The translations under genes and the position numbers were made by a program. From the NCBI GenBank assembly GCA_949752735.1, contig OX457037.1:38263096-38327095 (forward strand): a stretch of 64,000 nucleotides of DNA, given 5' to 3'. The DNA is from Lumbricus terrestris (taxonomy: Eukaryota > Annelida > Clitellata > Crassiclitellata > Lumbricidae). Below the pieces are notes generated by a model, which did not search any database, had not been told where the DNA came from, and saw nothing but the letters and a program-made list of their open reading frames with translations. This document shows, one piece after another, positions 51,166 to 62,300 of the stretch. Within the stretch, counting starts at the first letter, position 1. The number at the start of each line of letters is the position of its first letter.

Positions 51166-51699
51166 TTGAGACAATGGCTGTTTGGTGACTAGTTCAAAAT
51201 ATTGAAGGTTTCTCCTTATAGTTTTTCCCTGGCTTAAATCATTTCAGTAATGTGTAAGAGTCAACTTATCCCTCCATTCTTATGCTGTACCTAACCTTTA
51301 GCTGTTTCAATTGTTTCTAAAGTATTGACGACAATTTATATTTAGAAATAGAAACTTGCCTATGCGTTTTTTGCAAATTTTTTTGATGAAATGCCTGTGT
51401 TCTTATAATGACATGCACTGAATATGATTTACCTTCATTGCACTTTCTATCCAGCGATATTCGATGTAATGCGACCAGTCTGGCTTTCTATGTGTTATAT
51501 TTCTTATGGCATTTGCGCATTTATTTTGTTCATTTATACAGTTTTTGATCTCATATACAAGGTTCTCATGTGTGCGATGAGCAACTGCTGTGATGCTATA
51601 TTAGGTACATTGTTGAGTGAAAGGTTGCTTATTTAAATCGTTTGTGGAATCTCATTTGATGTTGTTTTGATATCAGAACTATGCTTTTTGGCCGTGCTA

Positions 51700-51770
51700 G
51701 CACTTCTGAGTTGTCCCCTTGAAGAGGCGCTATTAAAATTCTTTAATGAATGGAGTGAATGAATTGTTGT
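51700..51770 (+). repeat. LINE 3' tail fragment, sense
   Basis: CTTCTGAGTTGTCCCCTTGA then AGAGGCGCTATTAAAATTC and GAATG-type units. Confidence 0.65.
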
Positions 51771-51931
51771 AATTTTATTGGTTTGCTGATATCTTTGAAA
51801 TCAAGTGAGACTGAAGAGTAGCCTACCTGAGAATGGGTCATGAAAGAACAAAGCAGATGAGAAATTGAATGAATCTCACATATGCAGGATGTTTTTTGGT
51901 TGAATTATTGAATAGTTTTGCATTATTAATT

Positions 51932-51937
51932 AATAAA
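51932..51937 (+). terminator. Possible polyadenylation signal of the DHHC gene
   Basis: An AATAAA about 990 bases after the stop, followed by a T-rich stretch. Position fits a 3' UTR, but AATAAA is frequent in AT-rich DNA. Confidence 0.25.
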
Positions 51938-52289
51938 CTTGTTTTTAAAAAACTGGGGGAATGAAGTCACTTCCGTCCGCATGGTTAATGAGATTTCTTT
52001 GCTGTTGCATTGTCATTAGTTTGTTAACGATTTTGGTATTGAACTATGGTAAGCATATTTCTCATTTAATTTAACATCTGTCCTGTAGGCCACAAGGTAT
52101 TATGTTGAAATCAACTGACCTATCCCTAGGCGTCCACCAATGACTCTGGCATTCCATCAACGGAACTTTGACTCTTCTTAATTGTTGTAGGCCTACATAC
52201 ACATACGTGTACCTTACCCCGCCCTCACCCCACCGAGTTTGAACTCGCAGAGTGTAGGTGGTGGTGAGTTCTCCCCATTGAATTCAGTG

Positions 52290-52625
52290 TCGTCTCATAC
52301 GTACGTTCCTGGTACCTTCATGAGGTTCTTGCATGGTGCTATATAAATGGCCATGATTATTATGCAAATTCTTTAATATCTGTTAAGGCTCTTAAGATTT
52401 ATCTGTTTCAACTTGTTTACCCACATTTCACTGACTTCTGGTTTCTCTGACCTATTCGATTTCGACCATCCATCCATCCACCATCCATCCAGTTGGGCAC
52501 TCTGTTATACAGTTTGGACCTGCATGGACTATCCATCTTTCCATATGTCCATTTTTATATGTCCTGTGAGTTATAATGTTCACACTGGGTTTTTGGAGGC
52601 TATTGGATAAGATGTATCATGTGGA
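52290..52625 (+). repeat. Possible LINE 3'-end remnants
   Basis: GGTGCTATATAAATGGCC at about 52330 resembles a LINE tail; the frame ALKIYLFQLVYPHF after 52380 resembles a LINE ORF end. CCATC repeats follow. Weak. Confidence 0.4.
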
Positions 52626-52633
52626 ATGGCTTT

Positions 52634-52702
52634 TTATATGATATATATATATATATATATATAAATAAATTATGTATATATATATATATATATATATATT
52701 AT
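52634..52702. repeat. (TA)n microsatellite, two blocks
   Basis: Two TA runs separated by AAATAAATTATG. Confidence 0.9.
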
Positions 52703-53004
52703 TTTTACAAGAGACTGGTAATTGCCACTTCAGATAAAGAGGTTTCTGCTATGAAAATGTTATTCTGCCTAGTAAAGTGTTGTCTTCAAACTTTTCTGCA
52801 TGGCACAGGCTAACTGTAATGTTGTAAGTTGAATATATTTTGCTGGCCTAGGCATGACATTGTGCTGTTAGGTAAATCTACGAGGAAGAATCTCTGGTTC
52901 ACCTATTTCTCTGCCATAATTCTTCCACTCATCTATTCATACATTCATTCGTCCATTCATCCTCTGGATCAGTGTTGTTTGTACAGAGCCACCTATCATG
53001 TTTG

Positions 53005-53195
53005 TGGGGTGCGGTGGTGTAGTGGGTATGTTCGTCGCCTTGCAGCCGAAGGGTTGCAGGTTCGAATCCACCAAGTCACTGCGGCTTGGGCAAATCCTTC
53101 ACTTACAATTTCTCACGCTTCATTTCTTGAAGCTCCTATGCAGTGTCTACTGTGTAGTCGGGAGCACCTCTGAGTAGGGTGCTATAATAAGTACA
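53005..53195 (+). mobile_element. tRNA-derived SINE, family A
   Basis: GGGGTGCGGTGGTGTAGTGG head, GGTTGCAGGTTCGAATCC B box (close to tRNA consensus), and the tail GAGCACCTCTGAGTAGG, GTGCTATAATAAGTACACAT. Part of the tail hairpin (GCTTGAAGGG) is deleted. Confidence 0.87.
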
Positions 53196-53245
53196 CATAC
53201 AAAAAAGTCATGTTTGCATGCAGGTACTATTTAATCTAGAAACCC

Positions 53246-53338
53246 AGCCATACATACATACATCCATCCATCCATCCATACATACATACATACATACATA
53301 CATACATCCGTACATCCATCCATCCATCCATCTATCCA
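53246..53338. repeat. (CATA)n/(CATC)n microsatellite
   Basis: Alternating blocks of CATA and CATC tetramers. Confidence 0.92.
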
Positions 53339-53989
53339 ATCAACAATTATCAGATTCATTTGTCCATACAGTTGTCTCTCATTCCTTCTTATATGTTAAG
53401 CTCGTTCTTCAGAGCAAGGGATTTTTCAATTATAGGGTTTTGCTGTCTATCTATAGTGGTACATGTAGTTTGCACTTCTGCTGAATTGTTTTATGATGCT
53501 TTTGAATTGGTCTTTTTAATGAATAATTGTTTCACAAATTTATTTGTCCTTTATCATGCTTTAAATTCACATTTATGTACATAAATATATATGAGGTGTT
53601 CGATATAAGACTACACATTGAACCCTTCCGACATCATGCAAATTGGTCATCCACACAAATGTATGATCGCATGTCCATTGAATGCTACCTACTTTCGACT
53701 AATCTCTTCACAAGGTGGCGTTTTGCTTTACTCTCAAAGCCTACCACCCCCCATCCCACCTCTTAAGTGCTAATGGGATGGGTACTTTAATATCCCCACT
53801 AAATGGGACCATTTATTGTAGGGTAATTTCTCTAGCATAGGCCCTACACTGACTTGATGAGTAACAAGAGGCATAGGCCTATTGCTGTTCAACCACACTG
53901 TCATATCAAGGATGATTAGTGTCGCCCCCTCCTTTTTCCAGGCTTGGGACTGACGCTGCCAAAGTAGGAGCATTGGCAGAGTTTGTGAG

Positions 53990-54285
53990 TAACGTGAGTT
54001 TGTGAGTGACCTTAAATAATGACCCCACAAGGGGGTTTCGGGGGTTAAACCCCCCTCACCCCATTGGCCTAGGGGAAAAGTTTTTTAAAGGTTATTTATC
54101 CACTTAAATAAGAAAAACAAAACAATTGCTTGTAGTAACAATTGTTTTTCTTACTTTATTCCCTTTGCTACACTATTCCCTTTTATTTACTGTAATACTG
54201 TTGGGTTGGTGTCAGAAAGGACATCCGGACACGCCATAAAACCCCCAACCCCCTCCCCCTTCAAAAATTCCTGGCTACGCCGCTG
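53990..54285. repeat. MITE-like remnant with one clear end
   Basis: The right end CCTGGCTACGCCGCTGG and C/G-run blocks (GGGGGTTTCGGGGGTTAAAC, CCCCCAACCCCCTCCCCC) match the layout of the local MITEs. The left border is not found and is approximate. Confidence 0.45.
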
Positions 54286-55122
54286 GTCGACACCAGCGTG
54301 GCTCTTCCAACTTCCAATCTCCGGTCCTAGACAGAAGTGAAGTTGAAAGCATTGAGCTGACTATCAGAATATCCGTGCATTCGTGCATTTTTTGGATGCA
54401 ATTGCTCGCAATTCCATCTTCAACTCCAATTGAGCGTCTCTTTAACACTGCAGGACAAATTGAAATGCACAGGCACAATCAACTAACAGACAATCATTAG
54501 TTGAGCAAGAGCTCAATACAGCGAATACCCTAGGCTATTACATGTATATAACTTACACCAATGTATCATGAATAGTGAATTTAAACTGTATCTCCGACAT
54601 TTGACGATCATTGAGCTTGCAATAGACCTACAGCTGAATGTAGATTAGGCTATCACAGCAGCTTTGCGGATGTTTTAGTTTTAAAATAGAAAATAAGAAA
54701 CTATAAAAAAAAAGAATTGCTAGGCCCTATATCATTTGCCAATTTCGAAAGGAATAGGACTAATTTAATAGTTATTGGTGATTGAATTACAATCAAAACG
54801 TAATTGCACATTCGATTGCATCTACAGCCATGTACGTAATTGCAACTATCATTTAATTAGGCTACATCTACAATGTAGGCTAATTGAGGCTACACTGTGC
54901 AGGTGATGAGCCGATACGGTTCAGTGAGCAGATAATTATTTGATTACCTAATATCGATTGAACTGTTTCGACTCATTGATTACATCATTTGGTTCTTTAT
55001 GTACAGTAATAAAAGCACCATTTAATGTCAATGCCAGTGGTCGAAATGTATAAAGCGCTAGCCTAGCTAGGCCTACGTACTTTACAGCTAAGAGTAGATC
55101 ACCATACACCTCTGGAGCAGTG

Positions 55123-55278
55123 CAGTGGCGGCGCAAGAATTTCAGTTTTTGGGGGGCTGAGTCCTCGCGGAGGAAATTTTCCACTCTCATCCGCCAAAAA
55201 CACCCCGGATGACCTTTTAGGGCGCTGAGCCTTTTGATAGGGGGGCTTAGCCTCCCTAGCCCCCTAGCGCCGCCACTG
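55123..55278. mobile_element. hAT-like MITE, perfect 8-bp duplication GAGCAGTG
   Basis: Inverted ends CAGTGGCGGCGCAAG and CTAGCGCCGCCACTG, flanked exactly by GAGCAGTG on each side. A shortened copy of the family at 57559. Confidence 0.9.
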
Positions 55279-56206
55279 GAGCAGTGCTCTAGAAATTTGG
55301 AGTCTATTATTTTTATTATTAGGCTACGTGACAATTAAGGACTCTCTATTAGGCTACTATAGGTGCTTTATCAGCAGGAGCAAGTGCGGAAAAACGTGTA
55401 CACCGATATTTGAGATCGCAATTTATATGCGAGGTGGTGTACGTCGCGTAAGCTTATTTATATAAATATAGGCCAAATACAATGTTCGATGTAATATAAT
55501 AAGAAATCATATTAATTAATGCTTAATAAAATATAATCCGTGTAGACTGCATTGCTTTGTACACGTACAATAATTATTATTAACGGCGTAATGAGTATAG
55601 GCCCTATCACGTTAATTTATCTGCCTTACGTTACGTAGATCGATCAGCGCTTCAAAAAGAGGTCGGCTTTGCGGATGTAGGCCTAAACTACAGGCCTGCG
55701 AGCCCTCACGTCCCGGTTCGCAAAGAGAATCAATAAACTGGTCAAATAAAATTAATTAAGTCTCCTTTAAGTCTTAAAATGCAGCCTTAATAGCAACTTA
55801 TTTTAAAAATCCTAATAAAATGCTGATTAACCTAACATTTAGGCTTTAGCCTAAAGGCAATTGGCCTATATAGAGTCATAGAATTTGCCAAGCATGCATT
55901 TAAATCAATTTTCATAGGCCTACATATATAGACTCTACATATGATAATATTTAGGTGATCAAGAAAGATCAAATATTGCCTAATTGGTATAGCCTAACTG
56001 AATGAAGTGTAGACTTAAATTACGAATTCGTTCCGATCCGAGACAGTGAAAAGTTCGATGTTGTTTTAGGCTATTAAGTTGTTTCACAAGAATAAACAAT
56101 TAATTAGCGTCAAAATTTACATATGATTAGGCCTACATAGACCTACAGGTATTTGGAATATAACAAACATAATCTGGGATTGAGAGTTGCTATAATAATG
56201 TTTGTA

Positions 56207-56415
56207 TGTGCACTTGTTATAGCGCCCCTTCAAGCTCTAACTATTCAGAGGCGCTCCCGAATGCAGAGCGGACACTGCATCGGAGTTTCACGCCGAAGCG
56301 CTGAGCAATTGTGAGTGAAGGACTTGCACAAGGTCCTTACGCGGCGAGGCGGATTCGAACCTCGAACCTTCCGGTTTCAAGGCAACGACGCCACCACTAC
56401 ACCACCGCGCCCCAC
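56207..56415 (-). mobile_element. tRNA-derived SINE, family A, antisense, near full length
   Basis: Minus strand: GTGGGGCGCGGTGGTGTAGT head, GGTTCGAATCCGCC B-box-like, TGCATCGGAGTTTC inverse motif, and the tail GAGCGCCTCTGAATAG with AGGGGCGCTATAACAAG. Confidence 0.88.
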
Positions 56416-56698
56416 GCTATAGGTCATGCTATAGGTCAATGAATGGATTGATTTTTGTAAGTGCAAGAAGTAATTTCATAAGATTAGGTCTAATAGATTT
56501 CGTTCACATCTCTACACAAATTAGGCCTAATCGGGATAATTGCCATGGCGTCACTTAATTAGCCTATTATAGCCTACGTCTAGGTCTATCCCCTGATGTT
56601 CAGCGATCAACCACGTGCAGATAATTATTTTAGTCCTATAATTATGATGTGCAGTTATTATAAGTCTCCTGAAGTTACTACTGTGTATATTATTTTAA

Positions 56699-57105
56699 TC
56701 AGAGCTGTGCCGTCTGATGTGAATTCTCCTTCTGCACTTCGTTCTTCTCCTTCGTCTTATCCCGTCGTGCTTTGCGCGTCCTCAGACTCATGAGTCGGAG
56801 CAGACGATGACTTCCGGTCTTCTGTCCGACGTGAGTCGTCGTGAAGTATCCAACGTGGGAGTCGGTGGAGTCCGGGCTGAGGTCGTCCGTGGAGAGGCGT
56901 CCCTTCTCGGCCAGCTCTCGGGCGCTGCACTCGGGCATAGGGGAACGCATCGGAAGAACGGAGTCGAACCGCGTGTAGTCGATCTTGTACTGACCGTTCT
57001 CCTTCTGGTAGGTGACGAGGGGGTCTAGGACGTGCCCCCAGAGAATCTCCGACGGCAGGTAGGACGTTCGCACCTGCGCTGTCATCCCAGTTGATTCAAC
57101 GATTC
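56699..57105 (-). other. Kir last coding exon
   Basis: Begins GIVESTGMTAQ after the acceptor ATGGCAG, carries YLPSEILWGH and CSARELAEKGRLS, and ends with a Ser/Lys-rich tail and TAA. No PDZ-type end motif like the SEI of Kir2.1 is seen (the end is TAQL). Confidence 0.9.
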
Positions 57106-59257
57106 CTGCCATGCGAAGAACAGGGACAGACTGCAGGTTCCATGGAGTGGGATGATTGCCGTTCAACCCATGGATGCTGGGCAATCATATTCAGAATACT
57201 TCTATAGCGCCCAGAGGCAGCTATAATTAAGTCGCCGAAACTCACAGGCGCTCAGTCAAAGTAAAATTGGTGGGCATACAGGGTCAATATGAGTTGCAGG
57301 TCGAGATTCAAAGGTCATCCGGGTAGGCGAGCAGACGGATATATAGGCTACTCTGGGCGATGTTTAGATTATAATTCTGGTCATTTCCAATTTACTTTGA
57401 AGGTTATAACAAATTAGCATGTTGCTGAGAAGTGATAGGTGGGTGAGGTTTTCTCAGCATAATTTTTACGTGCAAAGTAAAATAAAGACCAAGATAAAAA
57501 AAATATATATATCCAAACGAAGCCAAGGTAAGCATGGGTTACGGGTAGGCATATGCATCAGTGGCGGCGCCAGGATTTCAGTTTCGGAGGGGCTGAAGCC
57601 CGCGGAAAAATTTTCCATTTTCGCCGCCAAAATTTCTGACGACCTTTTTTTTTTTTTTTTTTAGTCATCGACCAAAAATCCTGGATTTTCTATGTAAAAT
57701 AATTAAAATGGCCTTTTTTTAGGGGGGGCTTAGCCTCCTGTAGGGGGGCTTAGCCCCCCAGCCCCCCCCCTAGCGCCGCCACTGATATGCATCGATTTTT
57801 ATAAGCCTGTAGGTGAGATCGGAGGCGTGCCTTAGCGTTGAAGAAGATTGAGGCTCATGGGTTAATGGAGTTGGCAATGTTAAAAGCAATCCGTTGAACT
57901 ATAGATGTTAAATTTGCGAGAGTAGGCCTACTTAACTAGCCTCCTATATATAGTTTTTCTAAGATGAGTTAGAGCGTATACTTAGCCTATATACTTGCCT
58001 CCTAAGATGGCGATGAATGGTTTCTATATCTACTTGCCTTTTAAGATGGCGATGAATGATTTCTAATTTTCTATATCTAGGCCTATTTGCCTTCTAAGAT
58101 GGCGATGATGGGTTCTTAACTTCTTACATCTACTTGCCATCTAAGCGCTATTGATGATAATAATTGCTCTCATTACTTGCCTTCTATTCTAAGATGACGA
58201 TAAGGGTTCTCCTCATGGGCAGAGTTTGATTTCCGTTCTTGGAGGGCTAAATTTGTTGGGACTGAGACTCGGTCCAGAACGAGCGGCGCCGAAAAATATT
58301 TTCTCGGCTCCAAAAAAGTTGATGACCGTTTTTAGTCATTCGTATGTTTCGCGTTTATAAACAGAACCATTTTTCCAATTTCCCCGAACAAATTTCTGAT
58401 CCTGCGCCTTCCTGGGGAGAGGGGCTAGGCCCGAGAAAAGATACCATTTACACGGTAAAGAAATGACTCTGGGTCTTCTTGTGGAGGGCTTAGCCCCCCC
58501 CAGTCCCTGATAAACTCCGCCCATGGTTCTCCTGCTTACCTTCGAGGATGACGATGATTTCGAATTGCTCGGACAGCAGTTGTTCTGCTGATACGTTCCA
58601 CAGCGGACTCGTCTCATCGATCTTATGAACGACGGTGACTGGCCAGACGAGGAAGACGAAGTTGTCACCAGCCGACGTCTCTTCCGTGTGAATGTCGAGA
58701 GGAAACTGACAGAGAGGAATGCGCTCACCCTCCTTCGTCAGCCTTCAGTTACCACAGACACCAACCGACACATTTATTAAGTATTCATTCATTCATTCAT
58801 TCATTCATTCATTCATTCATTCATTCATTCATTCATTCATTCATTCATTCAGTCAGTCAGTCATTCATTCATTCATTCATTCATTTCGAAATTTTATATA
58901 GCGCCTCTTCAAGAAGCCCACTCAGAGGCGCTCCCAGTCCAGCCACAGCCAAAAAGATAGGTCTTGAGCAACTGGTATAGAAAACGGGAAAATTATTCTG
59001 TGGTAGTGTAGGCGCAGTGCAAGCGGGAGCCCATTCCATGTGGACGGGCCAACAACCGAGAAGGCTCGACGCTGTCTGGTAGAAGAGCGGGTTCGAGGGA
59101 CCAGCAGCTCCCCATTGGCTGAAGAGTATAGGGCCAGTGCTCGAGTTGTGAGAGTGCTAGATTGTCAAGCGAAAGTTTTGGGGGTTCAAACCATCACCGG
59201 GGCAGAAATCTGGTTTGAACGTTCTGCTCCACTTGCGTTACTCAACAAGTTAGCTTA

Positions 59258-59316
<59 letters not shown>

Positions 59317-62300
59317 GGTGCCAATGAAATATACAGGAAAAAATAAAGTTTTGAATTTCTTAGGTCTCATCCTCTGAAAATGTTCCTTTATATATGGAAG
59401 GTACTCAGAGAAAAAATGAATAAAATATATGAACATTTAGAGGATGCACCATGCTCCTGAGGTTGTATATAGTAATATGTGCCGTTACGCTAGTTAATTC
59501 CTGACATAATGGTCTGTCTCAGTATTGAGAAGTTAACACTGTGGATTACTAACAGTTCTGGTTATATCTGCAGTGCTTTATATCAGTTCTCTATCATATC
59601 TACATATTATCTGTTTTATATGAAATCTCTATTCTATAACATCACTAGCACAGAGGGGGGAGGAAAATGTTAAAATCTGGAACCCATGCATTGACTTGAA
59701 ACTTGCGCGGGTTGACGACCGTCATTGTACGAAAAAAGCAGGTTACAATAAACAGAAGGAAACGATAACAAGGGAGTAAGGTAGGCCTATAACTAGATGA
59801 CAGTTTTATTGAAAATCCAGATAGCAATACAGATTGTGATGGAAGCAATACAGCTGAAGATGAAGGCAATGATGTGAAAATTCCTGCGGTAAAGGAAAGG
59901 AAGACAGCAAAGCCAAAAGTACATAATTAATCATGATGCAGTATCAGCACTGCAGGATAGAACATAGGTATTGGACAGGAAATTTAATGCAACATATATT
60001 TTCCTGGCAACTGCAGCCTCATCTCTAGGTCACAGTCCATCGGAATTAATTCTTAAAAGAAATCCGTACGATTGGCACAAATGTAGCATCGCGCATCTAC
60101 TGCTTTAAAAAAGCAAGCATTTTCCTTCAACAGTAATCCTGGTCCTCTGACGATACATTGGGATGGTAAGATGTTGCCTGCTCTCACAGGTAAAGACACC
60201 GTTGATCGTCTGGCAGTCATAGAATCTGGAGATAGTGAGTTGAAGATTCTCGGTTCCCAAAGTTATGCAGTGCATGGTTCTGGTGAGGCACAGGCTGCAG
60301 CAGTATTTTAAATGGTTGACAAATGGAAACTCAGTGAATGTGCCCAGCTGATGTGTTTTGACACAAGTACTAGTATCCCAGACAACAAAGCGGGAGCTTG
60401 TATCACATACTGTAGCAAAAACTTCACAAGCAGCTCATTAACGTGGCATGCAGGCAGGCATCATTTACACGAGCCAAATGTCGAAAAAGTATATGATACG
60501 CTTATGGCATGTTCTAGTGGTCTAGTAGTCTCTTTGTAATGTTTTCTACTGCATGGATTCACATTGACATTACTTTCATCCTATGAACTTAAACCGCTGA
60601 AAGACAACTTCAGGTGATTTATTCGTGAGTAGCTGCAACAGTATCATCCAAGAGATGACTACGGTACAAGGAGTTGATGCGGTTGTCGCTGTTGTTTGTA
60701 GGAAATGAACCTTTTGCCAGCAATCCTTATCATCACACCTTGAGCCTGCCACAGGGTATAATGGACGGGAAATTTTTTAAGCAGTACCGTATAAAAATTT
60801 ACTTGTTTCACCCACAGTTTTGTTTGCCAGCTTCTGAACTGCGGGGCTTAACAGTTTTACATATTTGTGGTTAGACTACAATTATCTCAAAGCATGGCAC
60901 ACATGCAAAGCAGCAACTTCTGTTCCACGATACGTCTTACACATATTGTAAGATCTTGTAGTCTACCGCAGTGCAAGCAAACCCGTTGCAGGTGTATCCA
61001 TAAAAACTTTCATGTGACATGTGCGGCACTTGAGTGGGTCACTTCTCGGTCTTGTTTTTTTTTCTGAACTTACGGTTATGGAAAAAGTTGACATGCATGG
61101 TTGCAGCCATGAGTAAGTTTGGTGAAGAAGATTCTCCAGTTCGAGTGACAACATCTATGAAAAACAGCTGTCCCGTTTTGTGTCACGAAACACAAAGAAA
61201 TGTTTTACTTCCATGGGTATCCCACAAGATTTCCTTTTGCAAGATCCAAGCTTTTGGAACATATAATCACAGCAGAGTGCAGGGTATAAGAGCTGAAGGT
61301 GGTACAAAACGACACAACTGAATGGGGCGTCGCATTGAAACAGATGTTCAAGTCTGCCATCACAAACCAGGAGGAGCAAAAGCAATATCTGCTTTAGGTG
61401 GGTGAAAGCCATCACCAGCACTTTCAAGCACCCAAAAACGTTTGATCAGTCAAAGACTGGACAACCAATAACATTTTTTAAACACTGAACCAATGTGGAA
61501 CACTGCATTTTGTATTCTGCACAATGCAGAGCATTCTGCTATAGGCCTACATAGCGGCTTACGAGATTCCATATTGCAGATTTTCAAAACTTCACAGGAC
61601 GGTGCAACCAGTAAATGTTATCTGATTGGTACAAAACTTTATATGTTTCAGTTTTATGGCTAAATGAACAAAACTAAGGGGTGAGACCTAAAAAAACTCA
61701 AACTTTGTTTTTCATTGGCACCCTAATATATATATATATATGATGAGTAGCACTCACCGTAGGCTGTCGGTGGGAAGATAAGGCGGTAAGGGAGAGGTTT
61801 GGTCACCCGCCCTCACACCCTCTGAGCTGCTTCACAAATAGACCTAGTCTAGTTATAATTATTGACTTTATTTTAAATATAACTTTTATGGCCAAATCAA
61901 ATGTCTAAATGTATAGTCTATATATAGCCATGCCTCTTGCAAATTTCCAAGCACATGCATATAATAGGCCAACAATGCCATAACAGTGGTTTGTCTACCG
62001 GCATGTAATGCCATGGATAACATGTTGTTCGCATTCCAGCCGCATGTAACAAACCTTTTTAGATATTATTTCTATATCATTTCAGGGTGATATGCAGCAT
62101 TAGGTCGGCTCCTACTAAGAGCTCGCAGTTGTCTAAACAGGCGCTATATAAATGCACACACACGTACGATATTGCAGACAGTCTGCTGACCTGTCCTTGA
62201 CCATGAGAGCCCTGATCGACGTACCGACGAAGTGCGACCGTCGCATATCCCCAACGCGGAAGAGAAGGCAGTAAGCGCCATCTTGTTGGCTTATGACGCC

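Larger units (their letters stand above)
50942..56698. other. Intergenic region between the convergent DHHC and K+ channel genes
   Basis: Probably holds both 3' UTRs. The repeats are listed separately. 51170-51690, 53350-53800, 54290-55110 and 55290-56200 hold no element I recognise, though the last two are rich in TAGGCCTA-type words. No gene is supported. Confidence 0.6.
59128..61836 (+). mobile_element. SINE family C copy split by a (TA)n run and a DNA transposon
   Basis: The left part (59128-59255) has CAGTGCTCGAGTTGTGAGAG and GGGGGTTCAAACCATC. The right part (61738-61836) resumes with GATGAGTAGCACTCACCGTA, GTCGGTGGGAAG and CACCCGCCCTCACA, in the order of the intact copy at 35463. Confidence 0.7.

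Noticed and set aside
53005..53090. tRNA gene candidates with good B boxes (also at 10255, 12541, 40968, 56207)
   Set aside because: No complete cloverleaf with paired acceptor stem is seen. Each copy continues into a shared SINE body and tail.
58780..58885. (ATTC)n and similar tetranucleotide arrays as a CRISPR-like or satellite system
   Set aside because: They are the simple-repeat tails of LINE insertions; there are no unique spacers.
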